From Chloroflexota bacterium (GTDB lineage: Bacteria; Chloroflexota; UBA4733): a stretch of DNA of 62,105 nucleotides. The stretch lies in assembly GCA_023381895.1 (NCBI GenBank), contig JAMCTA010000109.1, positions 1-62,105 on the forward strand, written 5' to 3'. The position numbers and the translations under genes were made by a program. Each line of letters begins with the position of its first letter. Positions within the stretch are counted from its first letter, which is position 1. The notes beneath the pieces are model-generated. The model was not told where the DNA came from. It made no database searches and was given only the letters and a program-made list of their open reading frames with translations. This document shows, piece by piece, positions 35,786 to 45,398 of the stretch.

Positions 35786-36082
35786 CTCCCCGCACCCCTC
35801 ATCAAACTGGCGTCCTCATCTCCTCGCCATAGTATCCGACACGTGAGCGGGTCTGCTGCGACTCTCTCTAAAGTGTATTGGCACGAATGACACTTGCAGA
35901 GCCGCTAGTATCGCGATGGCCGCGCCTAAGGAAAGGCACTGATGCAAGGGCAGCACCCGACTACGACGGCACCACTCTGTGCACCCTTGCCACGAGGCCA
36001 GCAGTCGTTGCGTGCTTGTCAGGAAGCTCGGGCTTATGTTCCCCCTCACCCCCTGGACGTTTCTCTGCATACCTTTTACCGA
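35786..36082. other. Intergenic between ileS and purC
   Basis: About 300 bases separate two minus-strand operons. No gene is seen. It should contain the purC promoter and ileS terminator, but no element stands out clearly. Confidence 0.4.
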
Positions 36083-39000
36083 TTAGGAAGCCTTCCGCAG
36101 TGAGAGTTCTACCTCGATTGTTCCGACGGTACCTTGCCAGCTCAAGGTCATGTCTTGGGGATCCTGGACGAGCTGATTCGCGAGTGTCTCTTGCCGGATG
36201 TAGTCCCCCCACTCTTCGAGAAGCCCAGCTAGAGACTCCGATCCGCGCCAGCCTAGCACGATGCGGTCTTGCAGTTGGAGATTCGCTTCCTTGCGCATCA
36301 TCTGAACGCGGCGGACAAGATCGCGAGCCTGCCCTTCGAGCTCGAGATCAGGGGTGATGGTCGTATCCAGGGCCACGACCACCCCGTCGCCTTCCGTAAC
36401 TGCCAGGCTGGATCGCGGTCGCGCCAGGCGGTTGACCTCGTCATTGCTGAGGTGAAACTCCCCGGCTTCCACTGAACCATCGGGAAGAATCCGGTACTTG
36501 CCTGCACGTAGGAGCGCCGTGATGTCGCGGACCCGAGGGCCATATTTTGGCCCAACGACACGCAGGTTGGGCTGTACGACGAAGTCGTGAATTTCACCTT
36601 CCTCTTCGACGAGACGGACCTCCTTGACATTGAGCTCGTCTCGAATGTGATCGAGGAGAGGTTCGAAACCTTCTCCTCGTACCGACGGTGAGGCGACCAA
36701 CACTCGAGGGAGAGTCTGGCGCACCTTTATCCCAGCTTTGCTGCGGGCAGCTCGTCCCAGCTCGACCACCGTCCGGACAGCGCGCATCCTATCGAGTAGG
36801 TCGTGGTCCAGAAGCTCTTCGCATACGGTGGGCCAGTCCGTGAGGTGCACCGATGGAGGCGCATCGGTGTGCAGACTGCCGGCGAGATTGATGTACATCT
36901 CCTCCGCCAAAAAGGGCATGAACGGTGCGAGAAGCTGAGAAAGGGTCACCAATACTTCATACAGAGTGAGGTAGGCAGCGGCCTTGTCGCTATCTGCAGA
37001 GCTCTTCCAGTACCGCCGCCGTCCCCGGCGTATGTACCAGTTCGATAGATCGTCGATGAAGCGCTCCAGTGTCTGCACGGCCGATGGAGTATCGAAATCG
37101 TCGAGGTGTTGAGTTACCGTTCGGATGAGCTCCTGCTGCCGTGCCAGGAGCCAGCGGTCGAGCTCTGGTCTCTCCCTGTAGGGCACGGTGGTGTGAGTGG
37201 GGTCGAACCCGTCCAGATTCGCGTACGTAACGAAGAAGCCGTATGAGTTCCACAGAGTGAGCAGCCGGCGTGTTACTTCTTCGAAAATGCCCCAACCGAG
37301 GTTGACGTTGCTCGCAGGATTCGCCCCAAGGTACAGCCAGCGGATCGCGTCGGCACCAACTCTTTCCGCGGCCTGATCGAACTCAATGGAGTTTCCCCAA
37401 CTCTTGTGCATTTCTCTGCCGTGTTCATCGCGCACTTGACCGTGACCGAGTACCGTGAGAAACGGCGGCCGATCCTCGAGCACGGTGGCCATCGTAAGCA
37501 GTGAGTAGAACCAGTTGCGGTACTGTCCCGGAAAAGACTCTGTGATGAAGTCTGCTGGAAACCATTCCTCCCAGTAGTCACGCCGAGTCCGGTAATCGAG
37601 TGTTGAAAAAGGCACGATGCCTGCGTCCAGCCACGGATTTCCCACGTCCGGAACCCGCTGCACTGTCGCGCCACATTCCGGACAGCGGATGCGCACGGCG
37701 TCGATCCACGGGCGGTGAGGCGAGGGCATTGGGGGCAACGGTCCGATTGACTTCTGTTCAAGCTCCTCGCGGCTGCCAATAACCTCGAGATGGCCGCAAT
37801 TGGGGCAGGGGAAGAAGGGAAGCGCTAGGCCCCAGAAGCGCTTCTTAGAGATCATCCAGTCATCCATGTTGCGGAGCCAGTCTAATTCCCGCTCTAAACC
37901 AAAGCTAGGGATCCAGCGGATCTGTTCAGTAACCCTCATAATGCGACTACGGGCCTGGTCAAGATTGATGAACCATTCGTCGACCAGGCGAAACACAAGC
38001 TCACTACCACAGCGCCAGCAGACGGGATAGCGGTGGATGAATGGGCGAATGTGGTAGAGCATGCCCTTTTGCGCCAGCGCCGCGAAGATATCCGGAGCAA
38101 CGGTAGCGACCTCTCGTCCGGTGAGCTGCCCAAAGCCAGCGACAAAGAAGCCAAGCTCGTCGATGGGCGCTGGGATCGGAACGCCAGCCTTGTTCGCCGC
38201 CATTTCCGTTTCATTGTGGTGCTCACGCCACAGGTGCAAGTCCTCACGTCCCGAGCTTGGGGCAATGTGGACGATCCCGGTGCCCTCTTCTTCTCCAACA
38301 TCAGCCCACGGCAGCACCTCATGCTGGAGACCAGCTGCCACGGGGAGCTCGTCGAAGGGCCCGCGATAGTGAAGGCCAACGAGCTCCGACCCAGGAAGCT
38401 CCTCCACGACGCGGAATTCACCCTGCAAGGCGCTAGATATGGTGCGCTTCGATAGGAAGTAGAAGGCGCCGTCTTGCTCAACCTTCACATAGGTGAGCTC
38501 AGGGTTCACCGCTGCTGCTACGTTGCCAGGAAGCGTCCACGGTGTCGTTGTCCAGACGAGCAAGTACTCCTCCGGGCGCTCCACCAGCGGGAACCGGACG
38601 AAGACGCTCTGGTGCTCGATCTCGCGATATCCTTCAGTCGCGATCTCATGCTCAGAAAGCGCTGTACCGCAGCGGACACACCACGGCATCACGTCGTGGC
38701 CGCGATAGATCCAACCGTGTTCGTGGCAGCGTTTGAGGAACGTCCAGATCATGTAGTTGTTCTCGTCCGACATGGTGTAGTACGAGTGATCCCAGTCCAT
38801 GAAGTAGCCGAGACGAATCGATTGCTCGGTTTGACGCTTCGAGAAGCGCAGCACCCGTTCCTTACAGAGCTCGACGAAACGGGCGATGCCAAAAGCTTCG
38901 ATGTCTCGCTTGCTCTTGAAGCCTAATTCTCTCTCTACCTCTACTTCAACCCAGAGCCCCTGACAGTCGAAGCCGTTCTGGTAGCGCTGCCGGAAGCCTT

Positions 39001-39226
39001 GCATCGTCTTGTAGCGCTGAAAGAGGTCTTTGTAGGTTCTTCCCCAAGCGTGATGGATCCCCATGGGATTGTTTGCTGTGATCGGGCCATCAATGAAGCT
39101 GAAGCGCTTCAGAGAGTGGCTGTTCTTGGTCAGGTATTTGTGGAGAATATCGTGGTCACGCCACCAGTCGAGCCGCTTCCTCTCCAGTTCTGGAAGCTGT
39201 AGTGCCGTCTGGATCGGTTCAAACAC
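36083..39226 (-). CDS. ileS: Isoleucyl-tRNA synthetase (IleS2-type)
   Basis: The 1047-residue class I synthetase has GPITANNPMGIHHAWGRTYK (HIGH-motif variant at about 58-61) and a KMSKS-equivalent GREMHKSWGNSIEF near residue 606. The sequence PMGIHHAWG and the MHKSWGN form are typical of the eukaryote-like IleS2 clade, which is associated with mupirocin insensitivity. Zinc-knuckle cysteines appear in CWRCGSELVFR and CPECGATVQR. An editing domain and the anticodon-binding C-terminus are present; length is normal for the clade. It uses GTG 39226 with GGAGG seven bases upstream. Expression is controlled by the T-box at 39244-39556. Confidence 0.95.
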   Translation of the reverse strand: MFEPIQTALQLPELERKRLDWWRDHDILHKYLTKNSHSLKRFSFIDGPITANNPMGIHHAWGRTYKDLFQRYKTMQGFRQRYQNGFDCQGLWVEVEVERELGFKSKRDIEAFGIARFVELCKERVLRFSKRQTEQSIRLGYFMDWDHSYYTMSDENNYMIWTFLKRCHEHGWIYRGHDVMPWCVRCGTALSEHEIATEGYREIEHQSVFVRFPLVERPEEYLLVWTTTPWTLPGNVAAAVNPELTYVKVEQDGAFYFLSKRTISSALQGEFRVVEELPGSELVGLHYRGPFDELPVAAGLQHEVLPWADVGEEEGTGIVHIAPSSGREDLHLWREHHNETEMAANKAGVPIPAPIDELGFFVAGFGQLTGREVATVAPDIFAALAQKGMLYHIRPFIHRYPVCWRCGSELVFRLVDEWFINLDQARSRIMRVTEQIRWIPSFGLERELDWLRNMDDWMISKKRFWGLALPFFPCPNCGHLEVIGSREELEQKSIGPLPPMPSPHRPWIDAVRIRCPECGATVQRVPDVGNPWLDAGIVPFSTLDYRTRRDYWEEWFPADFITESFPGQYRNWFYSLLTMATVLEDRPPFLTVLGHGQVRDEHGREMHKSWGNSIEFDQAAERVGADAIRWLYLGANPASNVNLGWGIFEEVTRRLLTLWNSYGFFVTYANLDGFDPTHTTVPYRERPELDRWLLARQQELIRTVTQHLDDFDTPSAVQTLERFIDDLSNWYIRRGRRRYWKSSADSDKAAAYLTLYEVLVTLSQLLAPFMPFLAEEMYINLAGSLHTDAPPSVHLTDWPTVCEELLDHDLLDRMRAVRTVVELGRAARSKAGIKVRQTLPRVLVASPSVRGEGFEPLLDHIRDELNVKEVRLVEEEGEIHDFVVQPNLRVVGPKYGPRVRDITALLRAGKYRILPDGSVEAGEFHLSNDEVNRLARPRSSLAVTEGDGVVVALDTTITPDLELEGQARDLVRRVQMMRKEANLQLQDRIVLGWRGSESLAGLLEEWGDYIRQETLANQLVQDPQDMTLSWQGTVGTIEVELSLRKAS

Positions 39227-39243
39227 ACTGGTTCCTCCTCAAC

Positions 39244-39556
39244 ACAAAAACGCCCACCCCCCACAGGGGCGAGCGTTCGACTCGCGGTACCACCCTAGTT
39301 TGGCCACCGTCACCTCAGTCAGGCAAACAATGACCCTCTTCTCGGCACACTCCGATGCCTAGCCGCGCTAACGGGCGGCACCCCGTTCACGTCTACTTGG
39401 GAGACCTCTACTCCCGTTCGGGTGAAGACTCCGGAGGGATGCGCTGTGCTCACCGTATCGCCTGTTTACACCTGCCACAGGCTCTCTGGCAGACATTCGT
39501 GAGCTGCGGTTCTCCATCACTGTCACTGCCAAATTATCCATGATTATCCGCGCTCC
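39244..39556 (-). promoter_or_regulatory. T-box riboswitch (Ile) upstream of ileS
   Basis: On the minus strand the T-box AGGGTGGTACCGCG is at 39296-39283, followed by the terminator hairpin AACGCTCGCCCC...GGGTGGGCGTT and T-run (39250-39246). Stem I has helix GCTCAC (39504-39499) with GTGAGC (39453-39448) and a basal GGAG/CTCC helix (39515-39512 with 39436-39433). The internal loop between them contains ATC at 39440-39438, an isoleucine codon in the specifier position. The element regulates ileS by uncharged tRNA-Ile. Confidence 0.9.
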
Positions 39557-39574
39557 GTGCAACCTTGCTCGCAA

Positions 39575-40633
39575 TCAGCTGAGTGGCATTATTGTTACTT
39601 CGCGTCCCAGCTTCGCGGACTCGTACAGCGCATCAATGATCTGCATGATGATCAGTCCGTGCTCACCTGGTGCAATAGGGTCCACTCCTTGCTGAATGCT
39701 GTGCACGAAGTGGTGGCGAATGGGCTCCAAGCCAAACAGCCGGGTGAGCGGACGCACCTCGGTGAGCGTGCCATTCACGTCATAGAATACCCGCGACTCG
39801 AAGTCGTAGCCTTCACCAGTATTCCGCTGGATCGCGCCACCTATCGAGCCGAAGACTTGTGTAGACATCTCTTCGCGCTTCTCGCTGTTTCCGGCCCACG
39901 ACGCTTCGATGGCCAGCACAGCTCCGTTAGCGAAGCGGATGAATCCCGCTGCAAGATCATCGACATCAAAGCTCTTCCCCTGAGCCTCGGCGAACTGACG
40001 GCCGAACTGGCCGAAAACGGCACCACTGACGCCAACCGGTTGCGGATAGCCCATGAACCACAGGGCAAGATCGAGCCGGTGCACGCCGAGATCGATGAGC
40101 GCACCGCCCCCAGAGAGCTTCTTCGTCGTGAACCAGCCCCCTATTCCGGGAACGCCTCGGTTACGCAACCAGCTAGACTTCGCATAGTAGACGTCGCCGA
40201 TGAGACCTGCCTGGATGGCCTGATGGACCGCCCACGAAGCCTCACTGAATCGATAGTTGAAGTTGACCATGAGTGCGAGCCCTCTGGATCGAGCCAGACT
40301 CACCATGGACGCTGCTTCTCGAGCATTGAGGGCGAGGGGCTTTTCGCAGAGCACGTGCTTCCCGGACTCCAGAGCAGCGATCGCAATAGGCGCGTGGAGG
40401 AAGTTGGGCAGCGCTATGGACACTGCTTCCAACCCCTTGTGCTTCAGCATCTCGTGGTAGTCAGCGTAGGTTGTGACACCTTTCAGCCCCATCCGGTCGA
40501 CCACTTCGGCCATACGGACTGCGTCAGCATCACAGATAGCGACCAGCTCGGCATCCGGACAGTCCATATATTCCCTGATGTGTCCTCTGCCGACCCCGAC
40601 CCCAATGACGCCGACTTTGACAGGTGTCCCCAT
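39575..40633 (-). CDS. Gfo/Idh/MocA family oxidoreductase
   Basis: The 352-residue protein starts MGTPVKVGVIGVGVGRGHIR, with the catalytic motif CEKPLALNAREAASM and a C-terminal GGGALIDLGVHRLDLALWF segment. It is a cytoplasmic NAD(P)-dependent sugar or polyol oxidoreductase of unknown substrate, and differs in sequence from the member at 2714-3715. The stop is about 20 bases before the T-box region of ileS, on the same strand, and the gene is 29 bases downstream of rpe, so rpe and this gene are probably co-transcribed. ATG 40633 has a weak ribosome site. Confidence 0.88.
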   Translation of the reverse strand: MGTPVKVGVIGVGVGRGHIREYMDCPDAELVAICDADAVRMAEVVDRMGLKGVTTYADYHEMLKHKGLEAVSIALPNFLHAPIAIAALESGKHVLCEKPLALNAREAASMVSLARSRGLALMVNFNYRFSEASWAVHQAIQAGLIGDVYYAKSSWLRNRGVPGIGGWFTTKKLSGGGALIDLGVHRLDLALWFMGYPQPVGVSGAVFGQFGRQFAEAQGKSFDVDDLAAGFIRFANGAVLAIEASWAGNSEKREEMSTQVFGSIGGAIQRNTGEGYDFESRVFYDVNGTLTEVRPLTRLFGLEPIRHHFVHSIQQGVDPIAPGEHGLIIMQIIDALYESAKLGREVTIMPLS

Positions 40634-40662
40634 TGTTGCGTTCCTTAGCTACTGCGCTGTGG

Positions 40663-41328
40663 CTACTTATCTGCTGACCGTGCCGATTGCGATTTGAGCG
40701 CACTCACCGCTTCGGCGATACCACGCGGATGACGCACTGCGAAGCTGCCGCCGACAACGGCGTCAGCGCCAGCGGCTGTGATCGCTGCGACTGTGCGTAA
40801 GTTTATACCGCCATCGAGCTGAAGAGCTGGAAGAGATCCTTGCCTCGCTTGGCGCAGCTCTCTTAGTGTCGTGAGTGCTGACGGGAGAAATTCCTGTCCC
40901 CCTGCTCCGGGATGCACACCCATGACGATGACGAGATCGACTAAAGATAGGTATGGGCGCAGCATTGCGGCAGAGGTCTCCGGGTTGATAGCCATACCGG
41001 GCCGCTTTCCTAGCCGTCGCACCGCTTGGCAGAACTGATCGGGGTGTGGTAGCACTTCAACGTGTCCAATGAGATAGGTAGCTCCCGCCTCCGCGAAGGT
41101 GGCGAGGAAGCGCTCGGGCTTCTCGACCATGAGATGCGCTTCGATAGGGAGACTGCTGTGCGCCGCAAAGGCGGCACAGACTTGTGGGCCGAGAGCGAGG
41201 TTTGGCACGAAATGCCCGTCCATGACGTCGACCTGGATCGAATCGGCACCACTCGTATTGATGGTCGTACAGAGGCCTGCGATGTCGCTCAAGTCAGCGT
41301 TGAGCACCGACACTGCCACGTGAACCAC
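40663..41328 (-). CDS. rpe: Ribulose-phosphate 3-epimerase
   Basis: The 221-residue TIM-barrel enzyme interconverts ribulose-5-P and xylulose-5-P. Visible are VAVSVLNADLSDIAGL (Ser/Asp), IQVDVMDGHFVPNLALG (first metal Asp/His), IEAHLMVEKP (second His), VIVMGVHPGAGGQEFLPSAL and LDGGINLRTVAAI (second Asp). GTG 41328 is chosen: GGGAGG lies five bases upstream, and the longer frame to 41445 adds residues not found in the family. The MGVHPGAGGQ loop carries His where many have Asn or Glu. Confidence 0.9.
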   Translation of the reverse strand: MVHVAVSVLNADLSDIAGLCTTINTSGADSIQVDVMDGHFVPNLALGPQVCAAFAAHSSLPIEAHLMVEKPERFLATFAEAGATYLIGHVEVLPHPDQFCQAVRRLGKRPGMAINPETSAAMLRPYLSLVDLVIVMGVHPGAGGQEFLPSALTTLRELRQARQGSLPALQLDGGINLRTVAAITAAGADAVVGGSFAVRHPRGIAEAVSALKSQSARSADK

Positions 41329-41526
41329 GGCGTCCTCCCGTACTATCAACGACACGATAGCTGCGTGAAGCTTATACCAATCCCGTCTGACTCTGGCGTA
41401 ATTCCAGTCGAGATCCCTTCTGGAGGGTCGGGCTATTTGTGGCACGATCCGGACGGCTTGGTATTAGCGGACGTGCGGCTCTAATGTTGATTCCAGGCCT
41501 ACCGATCCTGCGATCTCTTGCGATCG

Positions 41527-43179
41527 TCAGGGTTTGAGAACAGTTTGCGGCTTCTTTGGTAGCACCAATGCCTCGCAGGTGAGGGCCATCAGAGCTCCGC
41601 TCACCCCAGACCTGAGTGAGCTCCACGATATACTCAAGGCGTCGAGTATTCCCTGCTCGAACATGTTGACGTATGTGCCGCTGACGACATCGAAACCGAA
41701 ACCATCTGGCTGGCGGCTCAGCTCATCGAGCACTGCGGCTGCCATATAGCCTCCATTTTGGGCGAGCGTCCGCAATGGCGCTTCAAGTGCCTTGGTAAGC
41801 GCCTCTACTCCGAACTGCTCATCGCCTGTTAGCGTCTGGGCGAATTCACGCAGCACTGGGATACAACGGAGATAGGCAAGGCCACCACCTGGGACTACTC
41901 CATCTTTGATGGCTGCGCGCACTGCCCAGATGGCGTCATCGACCTTGAGTCGCTTTTCCTTTTGCTCTGCCTCTGACGCGGCGCCGACCCAAATTGTCGC
42001 AATCTTTGCTTGCAGCTTTCCAAGGCGTTCGAGCACTCTCTCCTTCTCATGATCGAACTCCTGTTCATCTACCTCGCGCCGGACCTTCTCGGCTCTGGCC
42101 CGGATGGCGACCGGGTCACCTGCTGGGCCAAAGACACGGAAGTAATCCTTTGTAACGACGACCTTCGCAGCTCTCCCTAGATCGTACAGGGAAGCCTCTT
42201 CAACGAGATCACCAGCATCCTCGGAGATCATGCGCGCACCAACAGAGATGGCAAAGTCCTCAGTAATACGTACACGACGGTCTCCGGCGCTCGGGGCATT
42301 GCAGGCCACTGCCGTGATAACTCCGCGCTCTTTGTTGACCACGAGCAGGCCGAGTGCATCGCCAGTCGTTTCATTCGCCAGTATGAAGAGATTCTTGACT
42401 CCCGCATTGTGCAGCTTTTCCAGGAGGGGTACAAGCTGCTCAGCCTTTTCGAGGTTTCGGTCCGTGACGAGGATCAGGGGATTCTCCAGAACCGCCTCCA
42501 TGCGCTGCGTATCGGTCGCCATGTGCGACGAGACGTAGCCTTTATTCCACTCGATGCCATCGACCCACGTCCAGACAACGTCTGTCTGGGCCGAATCCTC
42601 AGCGTGCAGAATACCTTCCGTTCCGACCGCGTTGTACATGGAGCCGATGACTTGCCCGATCCAGTAATCGCCGGAGGCCGCTTCCGCGACTTTGGCCACA
42701 TCTGTCCACGAATCGATCTTGATTGCCTGCTCGTGCAAGCTACGTTCAACGATGGGTAGTGCCTTCTCGATGCCGCGCTTGACCATCATGACGTTGCCGC
42801 CAGCGGCGACGTAATACGTCGCCTCATCAAGGACTGCTTGGGCGATAACGGCTGCTGTGGTTGTACCGTCTCCTGTGTCCTCACCAGCACGCCAGGACAA
42901 CTGGCGACAGATCATAGCACCCATGTTCTCGTAGCGCCCAGGTAGCTCGACGACACGTCTCGCAATCGTGGCGCCATCATCCAGCACCTCTGGTGTGCCC
43001 GACGTGTACATCTTGGCAATCGCTACGCTACGCGCCTTCGGTCCCAGTGTAATCTTGAGAAGATTGGCCATCGTGTCGAAACCGCGCTTCAGTGCGGCTC
43101 GAGCATCTGAGCCAAGCATGACGTAGTCGTCGTAGGCACTTCGCCGTATCGCAATGCGCGTTCTCCGCTGATTGATCAT
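41527..43179 (-). CDS. GroEL-like chaperonin, divergent paralogue
   Basis: The 550-residue product is a group I chaperonin homologue with ITLGPKARSVAIAKMYTSGT, LDDGATIARRVVELP and GDGTTTAAVIAQAVLDEATY (the nucleotide-phosphate motif GDGTT), GNVMMVKRGIEKALPIV, and GVVPGGGLAYLRCIPVL. It lacks the GGM-rich tail and ends VLPKKPQTVLKP. Apical-domain residues differ from standard GroEL. No groES is adjacent, and no CIRCE element was found upstream, so it is probably a second, specialised chaperonin. ATG 43179 has AGGA five bases upstream; the longer frame to 43359 does not look like chaperonin. Confidence 0.85.
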   Translation of the reverse strand: MINQRRTRIAIRRSAYDDYVMLGSDARAALKRGFDTMANLLKITLGPKARSVAIAKMYTSGTPEVLDDGATIARRVVELPGRYENMGAMICRQLSWRAGEDTGDGTTTAAVIAQAVLDEATYYVAAGGNVMMVKRGIEKALPIVERSLHEQAIKIDSWTDVAKVAEAASGDYWIGQVIGSMYNAVGTEGILHAEDSAQTDVVWTWVDGIEWNKGYVSSHMATDTQRMEAVLENPLILVTDRNLEKAEQLVPLLEKLHNAGVKNLFILANETTGDALGLLVVNKERGVITAVACNAPSAGDRRVRITEDFAISVGARMISEDAGDLVEEASLYDLGRAAKVVVTKDYFRVFGPAGDPVAIRARAEKVRREVDEQEFDHEKERVLERLGKLQAKIATIWVGAASEAEQKEKRLKVDDAIWAVRAAIKDGVVPGGGLAYLRCIPVLREFAQTLTGDEQFGVEALTKALEAPLRTLAQNGGYMAAAVLDELSRQPDGFGFDVVSGTYVNMFEQGILDALSISWSSLRSGVSGALMALTCEALVLPKKPQTVLKP

Positions 43180-43508
43180 CGTGATCCTGGGCTCCAGACT
43201 CACTCCAAAAAGTGTGCGACTACACACCACCAAGTCCCGCCGTGGGCACAGTAACATCAGAGCATAGGAACGCCATTGGTCCCTAGAGACCCACGACCTG
43301 GATGATCCTGCTCTCCGCGTGAAAGCCCGGTAGTCATCGAATGACACAGGGCTTTCCACAATGTTGCGATGATCCAGGGCTAGTTGTCAAGCCGCAGCTC
43401 GACTTAGGCCACTGGAAAGCGTGGTGGGGAATGGGCCAACCTTGCGGAAAGTCCATTCCCCACTCAACATATCTATCGATATCCGAGGATCACGGAATCC
43501 GGAAGACG
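43180..43508. other. Intergenic between chaperonin and cytochrome operon
   Basis: No gene is evident. It contains the hairpin at 43424-43463. I looked for a CIRCE inverted repeat for the chaperonin gene and found none. Confidence 0.45.
43424..43463 (-). terminator. 11-bp stem hairpin after cytochrome operon
   Basis: GTGGGGAATGG (43424-43434) and CCATTCCCCAC (43453-43463) form a perfect 11-bp stem with an 18-base loop, downstream of the cytochrome b operon on the minus strand. It lacks a clear T-tract, so it could be a terminator or a stabilising 3' hairpin. Confidence 0.5.
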
Positions 43509-44151
43509 CTACCAGCTTACGACCGCTGCCGGCAGATCACCCTGGGGGGCGGCCGGCTGCTGCACCGGCGCGTGATTCTCATTGTTTTTCGTTGGCTCTG
43601 CCGGTGCGGTGATCACGTTGTATGCCGTTACAACCACGATGAAGAGCATCGATCCATAGAAGAACAGGATGGCCAGGGGGCGCTTCGTAATCCGGTGATT
43701 CTTGTTGCGATCATAGACCGGTATCAGCAACAGAGCCAGAATCGCGATAGTGGGAAGCCAGACAGTGCCGATGGGTACGAAGATTGGACCCTTAGCCCAC
43801 TCGAGAATCTGGAACAGGAAGTAGAAATACCAGGCTGGTCGTGGCATATAGAGCTCTTGGTTCAGCGGCTCTGCTGGTGCCCCAACCGTGGGGGGGGGCG
43901 AAGTGAACGATTGCGAGGAGCACGAAGAAAACCGCTGTCATCAGCAAGACGGCCTGGAACATTGCATCTGGGAAGAACGTGCCCTTCAGGTTCGGAAGGA
44001 GGTGCTCCCCTACAACCGTGATCTCGGTCTCGGCCGATCCTGTAGAGTCTAAGCCGGCTGGTTCGGCGGGTACACCTGGAACGCGAGCCCACGAGCGCTT
44101 CCGCCTGGCAAAGCGATCTGTGGTGGATTGGTCGCCAGCAGTTGTCGTCAT
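43509..44151 (-). CDS. Cytochrome b C-terminal subunit (PetD-like), frameshifted
   Basis: Two frames together encode a subunit IV-like protein. The first, from ATG 44151, gives LPNLKGTFFPDAMFQAVLLM and LLAIVHFAPP; the second gives LYMPRPAWYFYFLFQILEWA with the PEWY-like quinol-site segment as PAWY, then IAILALLLIPVYDRNKNHRI and further hydrophobic helices. The frame changes at a run of nine C (G9 at 43890-43898 on the plus strand); eight would give one open frame of about 213 residues. Because the Rieske and cytochrome b genes beside it are intact, I suspect a sequencing or assembly error, though homopolymer phase variation is possible. The gene starts one base into the cytochrome b stop (TAATG). 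Confidence 0.8.
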
Positions 44152-44891
44152 TATTGCAGATGCTCCTCTGTCAGGAAGAATACTCCCTGGCGAACAACCA
44201 GCGCCAGGTGGAAGGCCAGTGCTCCCATCAGGAGTCCCGGGAGAACCAACATGTGGATCGCGTAGAAACGGGTGAGCGTCTCACCCGTGAGGTCGAACCC
44301 TGAGCGGAGCAACGTCACGACCCAGTTGCCGATGAAGGGCGTGTAGAAGGGGATCTGCGTTCCTACCATCGTAGCCCAGTACGCTTCCTGGTTCCAAGGC
44401 AAGAGGTAGCCGGTGAACGACAGGCCAAGTGTGCAAACCAGGAGAATGACACCGATCATCCAGGTGAGCTCACGGGGCTTCTTATAGCCGCCATACCAGA
44501 ACACCCGGCACATGTGAATGAATATTGCCACCACCATTGCGCTGGCACCGTAGACGTGCAGACCGCGGATCCACACGCCTGCTGGGATGACGTAGGTGAT
44601 GTTCTGCAGACTGACAAAAGCTCCGGAGATAGTTGGTCGATAGTAGATGGCGAGGATGATTCCGGTGATGAGCTGATTGATGAAGAGGAACGCTGTGAGC
44701 TCTCCCATGAGATCGAAGATATTGGAAATCTTGTCGACTGGATGCATGAGGAATTCAAAGACCGGTCGATGGATCCCGATCCCGCGCTCGTCAAGCCAGC
44801 GGGCGGATGGCTCGAAGTCAATCAACGGCTGCCGCTTCCGCGGTTGGTGCTCGATGGTCTGGCCAGTCCGCTTGTTGAGCGTGGTTGCCAT
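44151..44891 (-). CDS. Cytochrome b (b6-like N-terminal subunit)
   Basis: The 246-residue membrane protein has four helices and the four heme-ligand histidines in the pairs RGLHVYGASAMVVAIFIHMC and FYAIHMLVLPGLLMGALAFH. TGYLLPWNQEAYWAT marks the quinol-oxidation region (PWNQ where mitochondria have PWGQ). It forms the quinol:cytochrome oxidoreductase core with the Rieske protein upstream and the subunit IV gene downstream. A long soluble N-terminus (about 60 residues) precedes the first helix. No cytochrome c1 gene is in the operon. Confidence 0.9.
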   Translation of the reverse strand: MATTLNKRTGQTIEHQPRKRQPLIDFEPSARWLDERGIGIHRPVFEFLMHPVDKISNIFDLMGELTAFLFINQLITGIILAIYYRPTISGAFVSLQNITYVIPAGVWIRGLHVYGASAMVVAIFIHMCRVFWYGGYKKPRELTWMIGVILLVCTLGLSFTGYLLPWNQEAYWATMVGTQIPFYTPFIGNWVVTLLRSGFDLTGETLTRFYAIHMLVLPGLLMGALAFHLALVVRQGVFFLTEEHLQ

Positions 44892-44909
44892 ACTGTACGT
44901 CCTCTAGCT

Positions 44910-45398
44910 CTAGGAGATGATGCCGCCAACTAGTACTTCTGTACCCTTGGCCTGAACCTCACGCTTGTGCAAGGGGATGAAAGCCGGACCATTGATGACG
45001 GCGCCGGTCTTGCTAAACACACTGCCGTGGCAGGGACAGGCAAAGACACCATTCGGTGAATTGTCACCCGTCCAGTTGTAGGGACAACTCAGGTGGGTGC
45101 AGTGCATGTCAAAGGCGGTGTAGCTCTGCGCACTGTGCTTAATGATCCAAGCACCGCCAGTGGGCTCAGTGTTGCCATTGGTGAGTCCCAGTGGCACACG
45201 CTTCGGCACCTCGGTTGTGAAGCTATTCACGGTACCGACCTTCTCGAGAGATGATCCCGACCGCCCGGCTGGAATGATAAACCGCAAAATGGCCACGACG
45301 TAGACTAACCCGATAACTCCGCCGAGACCAAACACTCCGGTGGCGAGCACTCTTCGTCTCGATATGTCACCACTCGATAGGGGAACGCTATGTGCCAT
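44910..45398 (-). CDS. Rieske iron-sulfur protein of bc complex
   Basis: The 162-residue protein has a twin-arginine-like leader SRRRVLATGVFGLGGVIGLV followed by one membrane anchor. The cluster-binding motifs are CTHLSCPYNW and CPCHGSVFSKTG, each with Cys-x-His-x2-Cys features of the [2Fe-2S] Rieske fold. It transfers electrons from quinol at the positive side of the membrane. It is first in the operon Rieske - cytochrome b - subunit IV, 19 bases before the cytochrome b gene, and divergent from the polysaccharide deacetylase gene. Confidence 0.92.
   Translation of the reverse strand: MAHSVPLSSGDISRRRVLATGVFGLGGVIGLVYVVAILRFIIPAGRSGSSLEKVGTVNSFTTEVPKRVPLGLTNGNTEPTGGAWIIKHSAQSYTAFDMHCTHLSCPYNWTGDNSPNGVFACPCHGSVFSKTGAVINGPAFIPLHKREVQAKGTEVLVGGIIS

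Noticed and set aside
43180..43508. CIRCE element for the chaperonin
   Set aside because: No TTAGCACTC-N9-GAGTGCTAA pair, only weak partial matches.
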